From: Candidatus Rhodobacter oscarellae
Lineage (GTDB): Bacteria; Pseudomonadota; Alphaproteobacteria; Rhodobacterales; Rhodobacteraceae
Reading direction: 5' to 3'
Assembly: GCF_001078595.1 (NCBI RefSeq)
Contig: NZ_LFTY01000001.1
Span: 301,830 to 365,829 of the forward strand
DNA length: 64,000 bases
The translations under genes were made by a program, and so were the position numbers. Positions 18,433 through 26,939 of the stretch are shown one piece after another (position 1 is the stretch's first letter; every line of letters starts with the position of its first letter). Below the pieces are notes generated by a model that was given only the letters and a program-made list of their open reading frames with translations, had not been told where the DNA came from and did not search any database.

Positions 18433-18997
18433 TCAGCTTGCGACGCTGAGATCGGGTTGAGCACTGTCCGATTGGTCGTGCGTTTTGATCGTGTTCTCGG
18501 CGGAGATGTGTAGCGTTTCACGGAAGGTCTTCATAGGCGTTTTGCCGTAGCAGTGTCTTCCCGAAAGTGGCCGCTGTTCGTTGTCGCTGGCCAACCACGC
18601 GTCCAGATCGGTCTGCAACTCTTCGACTGCCCCATAAAGCTTCTTGCGGAACGCGATGTCGTAGAATTCATCTTTGATGGTGCGATGGAAACGCTCGCAG
18701 GTGCCGTTCATTTGCGGTGAGCTTGCCTTGGCCCTGGAATGATCGACGTCTTCGACCGCCAGATAAAGCCGATAGGCGTGGTTTTCGGCCTTACCGCAAT
18801 ATTCCGTTCCGCGATCCGTGAGCGCCCGCAGCAGGCTGATCTTGTGGTCGGCAAAGAAAGGGATGCCGCGATCGTTCAGCAGGTCCGCCGCTGTGATCGC
18901 TGTTCTCCCGGTGTAGAGCTTGCAGATCGCCACGCGGGCGAATGTTGTTGACCAGCTTTTCAGCCGCGTCTTTCGATGTTCCGGATCTCTTAGTCAT
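18433..18997 (-). pseudogene. IS3-family transposase with large internal deletion
   Basis: The minus strand begins with MTKRSGTSKDAAEKLVNNIR, the usual start of an IS3 OrfA, and then jumps, with a frame change near 18930, into the C-terminal half of the rve integrase (OrfB): the conserved SSPQMNGTCERFHRTIKDEF motif near 18690 and GKTPMKTF close to the end. Roughly the whole OrfA body and the first half of OrfB are missing, so it cannot make a working transposase. Confidence 0.75.
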
Positions 18998-19395
18998 CTT
19001 CGCTCCTTAAAAGCTACGAAGAACCAGAAACCCTCCACTATTCAAATCCGCAAATCTGTCCCATAGGTGCCGACGTCGGACATGCTGGCCAGCGCGGATC
19101 CTCAAAAATCTTGCGGATTCTTCGGGGTCTCTTGGGATACAATGCAAGAGGTTTACATTCACCATCACCCTGATCATCAAGACGATGTCGTCGAGGCGGT
19201 CAACAAAGGTGGCCGAAAGTGAAACCAAGTGGCGGTCAGACGGCTGCCTCAGTCATGTGGGACGTTAATATTCCTCCCCGAATTCTGGCCTTTTGAAAGA
19301 TGAACGCCTTGGTTGGCGACAGCAATGCGGGGAATGAGAATGTTCGATTTGAAGGATTTCTGGAGCCGGCCCCAGATACTGGGAGTGCAATAAAC
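18998..19395. other. No gene seen; flank of IS remnant
   Basis: I see no supported gene between the IS remnant and the tRNA terminator. The first 70 bases are probably the 5' leader of the deleted IS3 element. The rest has mid GC content and no strong reading frame. Confidence 0.5.
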
Positions 19396-19419
19396 AAAAA
19401 AGACGCCCCAAAGGCGCCT
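19396..19419 (-). terminator. Intrinsic terminator of tRNA-Pro
   Basis: On the minus strand, 9 bases after the tRNA CCA end, a stem AGGCGCC/GGCGTCT with a short loop is followed directly by six T residues. This is a textbook Rho-independent terminator. Confidence 0.8.
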
Positions 19420-19427
19420 TGTTTTAT

Positions 19428-19504
19428 TGGTCGGAGTGGCGAGATTCGAACTCACGACCCCTGCCTCCCGAAGACAGTGCTCTACCAGGCTGAGCTACAC
19501 TCCG
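19428..19504 (-). tRNA. tRNA-Pro (anticodon CGG)
   Basis: The minus strand folds into a full cloverleaf: acceptor arm CGGAGTG pairing with CACTCCG, D-arm with AGCTCAGCCTGGTAGAGC, anticodon loop TTCGGGA giving anticodon CGG, and T-arm with GTTCGAATC. The discriminator A and the CCA end are encoded. It is followed by its own terminator. Confidence 0.95.
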
Positions 19505-19693
19505 AACCGAGCCGTTGGGTTAAAGCCAATGCGTCCGATTGGCAAGGCAAAACCGGCGAAGGTGACGCGCTTTGGGTGAACTTGGGTGCCGGCGCGCCGC
19601 CGCGCGCGGTCTCAGCGCAGTGCCCCGCGCAGGATTGCGCTGGTTTTCGCCGCAAAGCCGGGCTATTGCGTCGAGCCGCGATGGAGGCTCCGA

Positions 19694-20659
19694 ATGGCAG
19701 TAGGCGCGCAGGAAAAGATGGTGCTGGCGTGCCCCCAGGGCGGGTTCAACGACATGCTGTGCCAATTGGAGCGCGCCTGGCGCTATTGCCGCCGCTTTAA
19801 CAGGGCCCTCGTGGTAGAGACCGGCGCCTCCGGTCTGAACGACGATCTGTTTCGCTATTTCGAACTTCGCCGATCCGGCCCCGTGCCCATCCTTGCGCCC
19901 TCGGATCTGGGGTGGAGGATCCGCCTGCGCGAGGGCCAGATCCAGGGCGAGGCGGCGGACGCGACGCCGCTGTTTGCCCAAGGCGCAAAGCTCGGCGACA
20001 CGTTCGACATGGGCGCCGATCACGCCGATCCGGTCCTGCTGCATGCCACCGCGGGGGGTGGCGACCTGGGCGTGCATTTCCTCGAAAAGCTCGCCCTGCG
20101 CCCCGAAATCAAAGCCCAGATAACATCCGCGATCGCGCCCCTGGGCCAGGACTACCTGTCGATCCACATCCGCAACACCGACTGGCAGACCGATTATGTC
20201 TCGGCGTTCCGCTCGATTGAGCGTCTCATCGAGGGGCGCAAGGTGCTGGTATGCTCCGATGACAGCCGGTCGCTGCTGTATTTTCAGGACACCTACGGCA
20301 CGCGCTGCTCCTTCGCCACGACCTCAGAGCTCGGCAATCTCGATGGCAAGCCGCTGCATCATGGGCGCTCTGGCGACGCCTATGCGGCCAATCTGCGGAT
20401 GCTGACGGACCTCTATGCGCTGGCCTCCGGGGCGCGGATCGTGATGGTGGACACCCAGAACACCAAGCGATCCGGGTTTGCGGTTCTGGCGGCGCATATG
20501 CTGCGGCGGCTGCGCCCGCTTGACGGCGATGGGGCCTTTGACCTGGGCGGGCGCCTGGCCTCATACCGGCGCGCGCTGCTCAGGGGCAGACCGATGCGCG
20601 TCTACCGCGCGCGAGAGATCCGGCCCGGGCGCCACCTCTGCCACCCGACCTATGAGTGA
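19694..20659 (+). CDS. Fucosyltransferase-like / GT family protein (hypothetical)
   Basis: The 321-residue product contains GGFNDMLCQLERAW near residue 15 and a central YLSIHIRNTDWQTDY stretch near 158, which resembles the nucleotide-sugar-binding HxRxTD region of fucosyltransferase-type enzymes. Near residue 250 an SGARIVMVDTQNTKRSGF stretch matches the late conserved part of such enzymes. The acceptor is unknown. I chose the ATG at 19694; an ATG 24 bases later is possible. It is a single gene whose last ten bases overlap the end of the converging EamA gene. Confidence 0.6.
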   Translation: MAVGAQEKMVLACPQGGFNDMLCQLERAWRYCRRFNRALVVETGASGLNDDLFRYFELRRSGPVPILAPSDLGWRIRLREGQIQGEAADATPLFAQGAKLGDTFDMGADHADPVLLHATAGGGDLGVHFLEKLALRPEIKAQITSAIAPLGQDYLSIHIRNTDWQTDYVSAFRSIERLIEGRKVLVCSDDSRSLLYFQDTYGTRCSFATTSELGNLDGKPLHHGRSGDAYAANLRMLTDLYALASGARIVMVDTQNTKRSGFAVLAAHMLRRLRPLDGDGAFDLGGRLASYRRALLRGRPMRVYRAREIRPGRHLCHPTYE

Positions 20660-21605
20660 TGCACCTCGCGCATCTGCATGCGCAGCTGGGTGCCGGTCTC
20701 TGGCCGCCCCCGCCCGCGCAGCACCGGGCGCGCCAAGGTCGTGCCGCCGAACGCCTCGCGCGCCACGATGTAGAGCCCGCTGGCGATCACGATGGCCGCA
20801 CCGGTCCAGGTGGTCTGGTCCGCGCGCTCGTTGAAGAAGATCAGCCCGAACACCGACGCCCAGACGATCTGCGAGTACTGCATGGGTGCGACCACGCCCG
20901 CGTCCCCGGCCTTGTAGGCCGCGATCAGGCAAAGCCCCGCCAGGAAGGCCAGCACGGACATGCCCCCACCAGGCCCAGATGCTCCACCGGCATCGGCTGG
21001 TACACGAAAGGCAGGGCCGCGCCCATCACCACAAAGTTTGCCATCATCGGGTAGAGCATCAGCACCGCGCTGCGCTCGTCCTTGCCGATCTTGCGCACGA
21101 TGACCGAGGCCAGCGCGCCCGAGAACGCCGCGACCAGCGCCGCCGCGTGGCCTAGGCCCAGCTGCGCCTCCGCCGGGCGCAGCACCACCAGCACGCCCAC
21201 CAGCCCCGCCGCCACCGCCGCCCAGCGGTGCAGCCCGACGCGCTCGCCCAGGACCGGGATCGACAGCACAGTGATCAGCAGCGGCATCGCGAAGAGGATC
21301 GTGTAGACCTGCGCCAAGGGCAGCACCGAGAAGGCGTAGAACGCGCCCAGCCCCGTCACCATCGCCGCCGCGGTGCGCAGCGCCGTCCACCAAGGGTGCA
21401 CCGGGATCAGCGTCGCCTCCGAGCGGTCCCGCATCAGCATCAGCGTCACCAGCGGGAAGGACAAAAGCACGCTGAAGAACAGGATCTGGAAGGTCCCATA
21501 GCTCGCGCCCAGCACCTTGACGATCACGTCATGCGTGGCAAAGAGCCCAAAGGCCAAAAGCGCGAACAGCGCGCCGCGGAGGTTGGATTTCGATTGCGCG
21601 GTCAT
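20650..21605 (-). pseudogene. EamA/DMT-family transporter broken by a one-base frameshift
   Basis: Two overlapping frames together encode a ten-helix drug/metabolite transporter with two EamA repeats. The first frame runs from the ATG at 21605 through LGLVG near 20970. The second resumes with MSVLAFLAG and runs to the stop at 20650. The break coincides with a run of five C (20963-20967); six would restore one frame of about 318 residues. This is either a real inactivating deletion, a phase-variable tract or a sequencing error. Confidence 0.75.
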
Positions 21606-21697
21606 GCGGGGATCAATCAATTAAACGGTTTGAGATACCGCTAACAAAAGGGGTGAAAGCCTCTCATCTGCAACCCCTAAGACGGCATAGTCGCTCT

Positions 21698-21730
21698 GCG
21701 CCCCGCGCAGGGCTGCAGAGCGCGGGGCGC
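21698..21730. terminator. GC-rich hairpin downstream of DUF2167 gene
   Basis: GCGCCCCGCGC (21698-21708) pairs perfectly with GCGCGGGGCGC (21720-21730) around an 11-base loop. It lies 86 bases after the DUF2167 stop on the minus strand, with no T-run. Confidence 0.4.
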
Positions 21731-21815
21731 CCCGGAGCTTGTGCGAGAGGCGCCCAGAGGCTCAAATCCCCAGCGCCTGCGACCCGAAAATGAACCGGCC
21801 GTGACAGGTGTCGCA

Positions 21816-22736
21816 CTACGCTTGGCCGCTTCCGCCATCGCCCCGGTTGCGCATCACGCGCCAAGCATAGCCCAGCGGGATGAACAGCAGAAACCAGAAC
21901 TTTTTGAGAAAGATCAGCGCCACCGCAAATAGCCCGGTCTTGGCCAGGACCTTCCCCGCGATCAGGCCGCCAATGCCGACGGCGGCAACCTTATCCAGAC
22001 CGGGATCGAAATCCGCGTATCTGTGGCCGTCCGCGAAATCAATCATCGCCAGCATGTCGGGCAGGACCTGTTCAACCTCGCCCAGCTGCTCCATTCCTGC
22101 GATGAAGTTCACCACCAACACGCCGCGCCGTCCGAGCGCGCGTATGTTATAGTTCAGCGTGTTTTCCGGATCGCCGGTGAAGCTTATCTCCTTGGCCCAA
22201 TGCAGCTTGCGCCCGGCGCGCTCATAGCTCGGTTCGGCAGCCCAGCCGACCAACTCTATGCCCTGATAGCCGTTTTCGACCCGCCATTCGTTTGCCGCGC
22301 GCGTATCTTTCTTCATCTCGACCAGCAGCTCGGAATAGTCATAGCTCTCGGCGTCCTCGTCCTTGACGTATCCGATTTCGTCAAAGTTCATCTCGGCCGC
22401 CCAGGTGTCGCTATGGAACGGCGTCGCATCGATGGGAAAGATCATGCCCAGCGTGTCCGGGTTGGGCGGGTTGCCCCAGAACTCCTCCAACACGATCCGC
22501 GCGTCCTTGCCGTCAAGATAGTAATAGCGGTCCGGGTCCACGTTCAGCTTGGCGATCCCGCCGCCGATTTGTACCTCTCCTTGTTTGAAATCCAGCCGCT
22601 TCAGATCCTCGACCAGTTCCGGATCCCCGGTCTGGGCGAGAAGCGGAAAGACCTCCTCAAATGGTTTGGCCTGGGGCGCGGTCCCGCCCAGGGCAATCGC
22701 AATGGCCATCGCGGCCGCGGTCAAAATCTGTTTCAT
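21816..22736 (-). CDS. DUF2167 domain-containing membrane protein
   Basis: The 306-residue product has a signal peptide (residues 1-22), an extracytoplasmic DUF2167 domain marked by GWAAEPSYE and LHWAKE near residues 165-185, and a C-terminal membrane anchor (about 260-290). DUF2167 proteins are envelope proteins of unknown function. The ATG at 22736 stands directly after the T-run of the leuB terminator, with the only GAGG-type ribosome-binding site inside the terminator stem. Confidence 0.85.
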   Translation of the reverse strand: MKQILTAAAMAIAIALGGTAPQAKPFEEVFPLLAQTGDPELVEDLKRLDFKQGEVQIGGGIAKLNVDPDRYYYLDGKDARIVLEEFWGNPPNPDTLGMIFPIDATPFHSDTWAAEMNFDEIGYVKDEDAESYDYSELLVEMKKDTRAANEWRVENGYQGIELVGWAAEPSYERAGRKLHWAKEISFTGDPENTLNYNIRALGRRGVLVVNFIAGMEQLGEVEQVLPDMLAMIDFADGHRYADFDPGLDKVAAVGIGGLIAGKVLAKTGLFAVALIFLKKFWFLLFIPLGYAWRVMRNRGDGGSGQA

Positions 22737-22737
22737 C

Positions 22738-22771
22738 AAAAAAAAGCCCCTCGCATTTAGTGCGAGAGGCT
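22738..22771 (-). terminator. Intrinsic terminator of leuB
   Basis: On the minus strand a ten-pair stem with one mismatch (GCCTCTCGCA/TGCGAGGGGC, loop of five) is followed by nine T residues. It begins 30 bases after the leuB stop and ends one base before the DUF2167 start codon. Confidence 0.85.
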
Positions 22772-22800
22772 ATTCACAATTTAAGATTGTGCCAAGCGAT

Positions 22801-23907
22801 TTAGCTTGTTGCGTCCAGCTTGGCCAGGATCGCGTCGGCCATCTGGGTGGTCGAGACCGGCTCCACCCCGTCCTCGCCCAAGAGATCCGCGGTGCGCACG
22901 CCGTCGCCCAGCACGTCGTTCACGGCGCTCTCCAGGCGGTCGGCCTCGTCGCCCGCGTCGTAGGAATAGCGCAGCGCCATGGCAAAGCTCAGGATGCAGG
23001 CGATCGGGTTGGCCTTGCCCTGCCCCGCGATGTCAGGCGCCGAGCCGTGCACCGGCTCGTACATCGCCTTGGGGCGGCCGTTCTCCATCGGCGCGCCCAG
23101 GCTGGCCGAGGGCAGCATCCCCAGCGAGCCGGTCAGCATCGCCGCCGCGTCGCTCAGCATGTCGCCAAAGAGGTTATCCGTCACGATCACGTCGAACTGC
23201 TTGGGCCAGCGGCAAAGCTGCATCGCGCCCGCGTCGGCATACATGTGGCTCAGCTCGACATCGCTATACTCGGCCGCGTGCACCTCGGTGACCACGTCGC
23301 GCCACAGGATGCCGCTCTCCATCACGTTGGCCTTCTCCATCGAGCAGACCTTGTTGCCGCGCCGCCGCGCCAGCTCAAAGGCCGACTTGGCCACGCGCGC
23401 GATCTCGGATTCCGTGTAGCGCTGGGTGTTGATGCCGACGCGCTCGTTGCCCTCGGTGATGATCCCGCGCGGCTCGCCGAAATAGATGCCCGAGGTCAGC
23501 TCGCGCACGATGACGATGTCCAGCCCGGCCACCACGTCGCGCTTCAGCGACGAGAAATCCGCCAGCGCGTCAAAGCACTGCGCCGGGCGCAGGTTCGAGT
23601 AGAGGTCCATCTCCTTGCGCAGGCGCAGCAGCCCGCGCTCGGGCTTGACCGAGAAATCCAGCTGGTCGTATTTCGGCCCGCCCACGGCGCCCAGCAGCAC
23701 CGCGTCGACTTCTTGCGCCTTGGCCATGGTGTCGTCATGCAGCGGGGTGCCGTGCGCGTCATAGGCCGCGCCGCCCACCAGGTCCTCGGTCACGTCGATG
23801 ACAAGCCCGCGATTGGCGCCGAACCAGTCGATCACGCGGCGCACCTCGGCCATAACTTCTGGGCCAATGCCGTCACCGGGAAGAATGAGAAGCGAAGGGT
23901 TTGCCAT
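22801..23907 (-). CDS. leuB: 3-isopropylmalate dehydrogenase
   Basis: The 368-residue enzyme is full length. It opens with [13 protein letters not shown], has the substrate-binding [10 protein letters not shown] region near residue 90, the [11 protein letters not shown] loop near 188 and the metal-binding [10 protein letters not shown] motif near 245. It oxidises and decarboxylates 3-isopropylmalate with NAD in leucine synthesis. The other leu genes of this window, leuD and leuC, are 4 and 7 kb away and leuC is on the opposite strand. Confidence 0.97.
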   Translation of the reverse strand: MANPSLLILPGDGIGPEVMAEVRRVIDWFGANRGLVIDVTEDLVGGAAYDAHGTPLHDDTMAKAQEVDAVLLGAVGGPKYDQLDFSVKPERGLLRLRKEMDLYSNLRPAQCFDALADFSSLKRDVVAGLDIVIVRELTSGIYFGEPRGIITEGNERVGINTQRYTESEIARVAKSAFELARRRGNKVCSMEKANVMESGILWRDVVTEVHAAEYSDVELSHMYADAGAMQLCRWPKQFDVIVTDNLFGDMLSDAAAMLTGSLGMLPSASLGAPMENGRPKAMYEPVHGSAPDIAGQGKANPIACILSFAMALRYSYDAGDEADRLESAVNDVLGDGVRTADLLGEDGVEPVSTTQMADAILAKLDATS

Positions 23908-23964
23908 GGGTCGCGGATCCTCTAATTATGCTCGGTCCCCGCCTATCCCGGCGCCCCGGCGGGG

Positions 23965-24855
23965 TCAAGAAAGCAGAGGCGACAGGCCCTCTGCCAGGTG
24001 ATCCCAGACCCGCCGCACCCGCGGCGTCCGGCGCAGCTTCTCGTGGGTCGTCAGCCAGACCGGAAGCGTCGGCAGCGCGACCTCGGGCATGATCTGCGAC
24101 ACCGCGGGGTCGCTCCGGCCGACCTCCAGCTGGCTCACCCCAATGCCGCAGCCCGCCCGCACCAGCTCCCAATAGGCGGTCTGGTTGTCGCATCGCACGG
24201 CGAACCAATCCCGTTCCGCCGGCACGCCCAGCGCCCGCATGCCCTGAATGATCTGGTCGCTGGCGTCGTAGCCGACAAAGTCATGCTCGGAGAATTCGGC
24301 GATGTCTCGTGGCCGGCCCCGGCGCAGCAGGTAATCGGTGGCCGCGAAGAGACCAAGCCCCACATCCCCAAGATGCCGCGTCACCATATCCAGCTGCGTG
24401 GGGCGATACATCCGTATCGCGATATCTGCCTCGCGAAACAGCAGGTTGTCCGTGGCATCCGTCGCCACAAGCTCGATCTCGATCTGCGGCAGCTCGCGGC
24501 GGAGCTGCGCCAGGAGGCGCGGCATGACGTGATGCGCGAAAAAGACGCTGGCGGTCAGGCGCAGCGTGCCGGCCAGGTCCTCGGCCTCACCCGCGGCGGC
24601 CAGGGACAGCCCGTTGGCGGCCTCCTGCATCGCGCGCGCGGCGGGCAAGAGCGCCGTGCCCGCATCGGTCAGCGCCATCCCCTTTGGGACGCGGTGAAAG
24701 ATCTCGACCCCCAGCGCCTCCTCAAGCCCCTGCACCTGCCGGCCCAATGTGGGCTGGCTTTGCCGCAGGCTGCGCGCCGCCGCCGACAGCGAGCCGGTAT
24801 CGGCCACCGCCAGAAAGGCTTGCACCAGGGACCAGTCGAGATCACGCACATCCAT
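23965..24855 (-). CDS. LysR-family transcriptional regulator
   Basis: A 296-residue protein with an N-terminal winged helix-turn-helix (GSLSAAARSLRQSQPTLGRQ, residues 22-41) and a periplasmic-binding-like effector domain. It is transcribed away from the epimerase gene at 24945, the usual arrangement for a LysR regulator and its target, so I infer that it controls that gene. Confidence 0.93.
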   Translation of the reverse strand: MDVRDLDWSLVQAFLAVADTGSLSAAARSLRQSQPTLGRQVQGLEEALGVEIFHRVPKGMALTDAGTALLPAARAMQEAANGLSLAAAGEAEDLAGTLRLTASVFFAHHVMPRLLAQLRRELPQIEIELVATDATDNLLFREADIAIRMYRPTQLDMVTRHLGDVGLGLFAATDYLLRRGRPRDIAEFSEHDFVGYDASDQIIQGMRALGVPAERDWFAVRCDNQTAYWELVRAGCGIGVSQLEVGRSDPAVSQIMPEVALPTLPVWLTTHEKLRRTPRVRRVWDHLAEGLSPLLS

Positions 24856-24944
24856 TCATATCTGAATATACCACCCACAGTTTTTGGCAATTCTTATTCT
24901 GATCTGGATTGTTATTTCTGGATCAGCATAACGAGGAGACCCTT
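24856..24944. promoter_or_regulatory. Divergent LysR-type promoter region
   Basis: This 89-base AT-rich interval separates the regulator from its likely target. It contains an ATTCA/TGAAT dyad at the regulator start (24854-24866) and a CTGATC/GATCAG dyad (24899-24926). Either could be a LysR-type site. Confidence 0.4.
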
Positions 24945-25835
24945 ATGACCCGAACCGTTTTGATCCTTGGCGCCTCCGGACGCTTTGGCCGCAACGCCGC
25001 GCAGGCCTTTGCCGCGCGGGGCTGGCAGGTCCGCCGATTTGACCGCAGCACCGATGATCTGCACCGCGCCGCGCGCGGCGCCGATGTCATCGTGAACGCC
25101 TGGAACCCGCAATACCCGGATTGGCAGCGCCAGCTGCCCGCGATCACCCAACAGGTCATCGCCGCCGCCAAACCCAGCGGCTCCACCGTCATCATCCCGG
25201 GCAACGTCTATGTCTATGGCGCCGACGCGCCAGAGCGCTTTGCTCCCGACACGCCGCACCGCGCCACGAACCGCTTGGGGCGTCTGCGTATCGAGATGGA
25301 GGCCGCCTACCGCGCCGCGGGCGTGCGAACCATCATCTTGCGCGCCGGCGACTTCTTGGACACTGAAGCCAGCGGCAATTGGTTCGACATGGCGATGGCC
25401 AAGCGCGCCGCGCGTGGGACGTTCACCTATCCCGGCGCGATGGACCGGGCCCACGCCTGGGCCTATCTGCCCGACCTGGCGCGGGCGGCGGTGGGCCTCG
25501 CCGGGATGCGCGACCGGCTGGACATGTTCGAGGATGTCACCTTTCCGGGCTACACGCTGACCGGGGCCGAGCTGGGCGCGGCGGTGAATGCGGTCACGCC
25601 CGTGCGAGTGACTCAGATGTCCTGGTGGCCTCTGGTTATGGCCTCACCGTTCTGGCCCTTGGCGCGCTATCTGCGCGAGATGCGTTATCTCTGGAACAAA
25701 CCGCACCACCTGGACGCGGCCCGCTTTGACGCGCTGCTGCCTGGCTTCCAGCACACGCCGGTGCAAGAGGCCGTCGCGCGGGCGCTAGAGTTCCAGGTCA
25801 ACCCAGACCAGATGGTGGCGCAGCCCGCCACCTAG
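24945..25835 (+). CDS. NAD(P)-binding epimerase/dehydratase-like protein (extended SDR)
   Basis: The 296-residue protein has an N-terminal Rossmann fold with GASGRFGRNAA (residues 8-18) and an IIPGNVYVYG stretch near 86 where the active site of NAD-dependent epimerases lies. The usual YxxxK pair is not evident, so it may be an atypical SDR binding NADP without classical chemistry. A GAGGAG site precedes the ATG at 24945. Its last 51 bases overlap the end of the converging exonuclease/endonuclease-fold gene. Confidence 0.82.
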   Translation: MTRTVLILGASGRFGRNAAQAFAARGWQVRRFDRSTDDLHRAARGADVIVNAWNPQYPDWQRQLPAITQQVIAAAKPSGSTVIIPGNVYVYGADAPERFAPDTPHRATNRLGRLRIEMEAAYRAAGVRTIILRAGDFLDTEASGNWFDMAMAKRAARGTFTYPGAMDRAHAWAYLPDLARAAVGLAGMRDRLDMFEDVTFPGYTLTGAELGAAVNAVTPVRVTQMSWWPLVMASPFWPLARYLREMRYLWNKPHHLDAARFDALLPGFQHTPVQEAVARALEFQVNPDQMVAQPAT

Positions 25836-26939
25836 AAGCGCGCGCAAGGGATCATCCTCGGCGGGCCAGAACACTCCCGCCGCGGTGGCCTCCAACCCGG
25901 CGCTGGGCAGAACGTAAGAGACGCGCAGGTTGCCCGGCCCGTCCTGGTCGCGCCAATCGGCGGTATCAAGCGCGGGATCGCCCCGGTGCTGGGCGTTCAC
26001 CCCGCCTTGTGCCAAGGCAGCCTCCGCCCCGCCCATGCTGCGCGGCTTCGGATCCTGCAGTGTGGGATGGGCGAGAAGGCCATTTATGGCCTCCCGGCGC
26101 CCGTCGCCATCCGTGGGGTCAAGGTTCGCGTTCCCCAGGATCACGAGCGGCACGCGGGCCTCCCCGTCTAAAAGACGCGCCCAAAAGGTGATCTCGTCGT
26201 GGTTGCGGCGCCCGTTGCGGTCCTCCGGCCCGTCAAAAACGGGCGGTCCCGCCGAGAAGGCCAAAAGCCGCAGCCCGGAGACCCGCACCTCCCAATGCCC
26301 GACCGAGGACAGGCGCTGGACCTCATAGGCCGCCTCCGAGGGGAAGAGCTTGCCGTCCACCACCGGCAAGAGCGCGCCGGGCTGGTCTGCCCAGAGCGCG
26401 GCGGAATGATCCACCACCTTGCCAATCTCATGCTTGGACAGCAGCACCATCCCGCCATGGCCCCGGAACCGGCCGTAGCCCTGGGCGTCCGCGGGCCCGC
26501 CCAGCTTGCCGTCGCCATCCAGATCCAAGCCGGTCATCAAGCCCGCATTCGGCTCCAGGCTCAGCACATGGGCAAAGCCCAACTGGTCCGCCAGGCTGCG
26601 CGCGGTGGCGCCGCCAAAGTCCCAATCAACGCCGGTCAATAGCAGGATGTCGGGCGCCACATGCGCGGTGACATCGGCCACGGCCTTCACTTGGGGGTCG
26701 CCCCGCCCCATGTCGCGCAGCAAAAGCCCCGGCCCTTTGCGCATAAGCTCAACATGCCAAGTGGCCACGCGTAGGGTCTCTGCCTGCGCGGCCAGGGTCC
26801 AAAAGAGGAAAAGGATTAGGCCGGCTGCAAGCCCTTTGCCTGCTGCCGCGCCGTTTTGCGCCGTTTTTTCTGCACCAGCTCGGCAATGCGCCCCATAGCG
26901 AGGCCGCGCATCAACAGGCTGGCGGGAAGGAATGCCCAT
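25785..26939 (-). CDS. Endonuclease/exonuclease/phosphatase-fold protein, exported
   Basis: A 384-residue reading with a hydrophobic export signal near residues 38-58 (LAAGLILFLFWTLAAQA), then a mature part starting with LRVATWHVEL, typical of the EEP fold, and a late GNANLDP stretch matching the GDFN-type metal site. The only start codon upstream of the signal is the ATG at 26939 (or a TTG at 26954), inside the preceding gene and overlapping it by 124 bases. This gives an unusually long N-terminus, so the true start is uncertain. In related bacteria such a gene often sits between leuD and leuB, as here. Confidence 0.75.
   Translation of the reverse strand: MGIPSRQPVDARPRYGAHCRAGAEKTAQNGAAAGKGLAAGLILFLFWTLAAQAETLRVATWHVELMRKGPGLLLRDMGRGDPQVKAVADVTAHVAPDILLLTGVDWDFGGATARSLADQLGFAHVLSLEPNAGLMTGLDLDGDGKLGGPADAQGYGRFRGHGGMVLLSKHEIGKVVDHSAALWADQPGALLPVVDGKLFPSEAAYEVQRLSSVGHWEVRVSGLRLLAFSAGPPVFDGPEDRNGRRNHDEITFWARLLDGEARVPLVILGNANLDPTDGDGRREAINGLLAHPTLQDPKPRSMGGAEAALAQGGVNAQHRGDPALDTADWRDQDGPGNLRVSYVLPSAGLEATAAGVFWPAEDDPLRALLGGGLRHHLVWVDLEL

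Larger units (their letters stand above)
17878..19070. mobile_element. Insertion-sequence graveyard
   Basis: This segment has clearly lower GC than its surroundings and contains at least three truncated transposase pieces from IS110-like and IS3-like elements on both strands, plus one candidate terminal repeat. No complete element remains. It lies 3' of tRNA-Pro, a common landing area for mobile DNA. Confidence 0.7.

Noticed and set aside
19249-19455. Small minus-strand frame starting inside tRNA-Pro
   Set aside because: It overlaps the tRNA and its terminator, and has no ribosome-binding site or family likeness.
17878-19504. Integrative element or prophage
   Set aside because: No integrase, phage structural gene or attachment-site duplication was seen; only truncated transposases remain.
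22549-23925. A 458-codon plus-strand frame opposite leuB
   Set aside because: Antisense shadow of leuB with His/Arg/Gly-rich composition and no domain.
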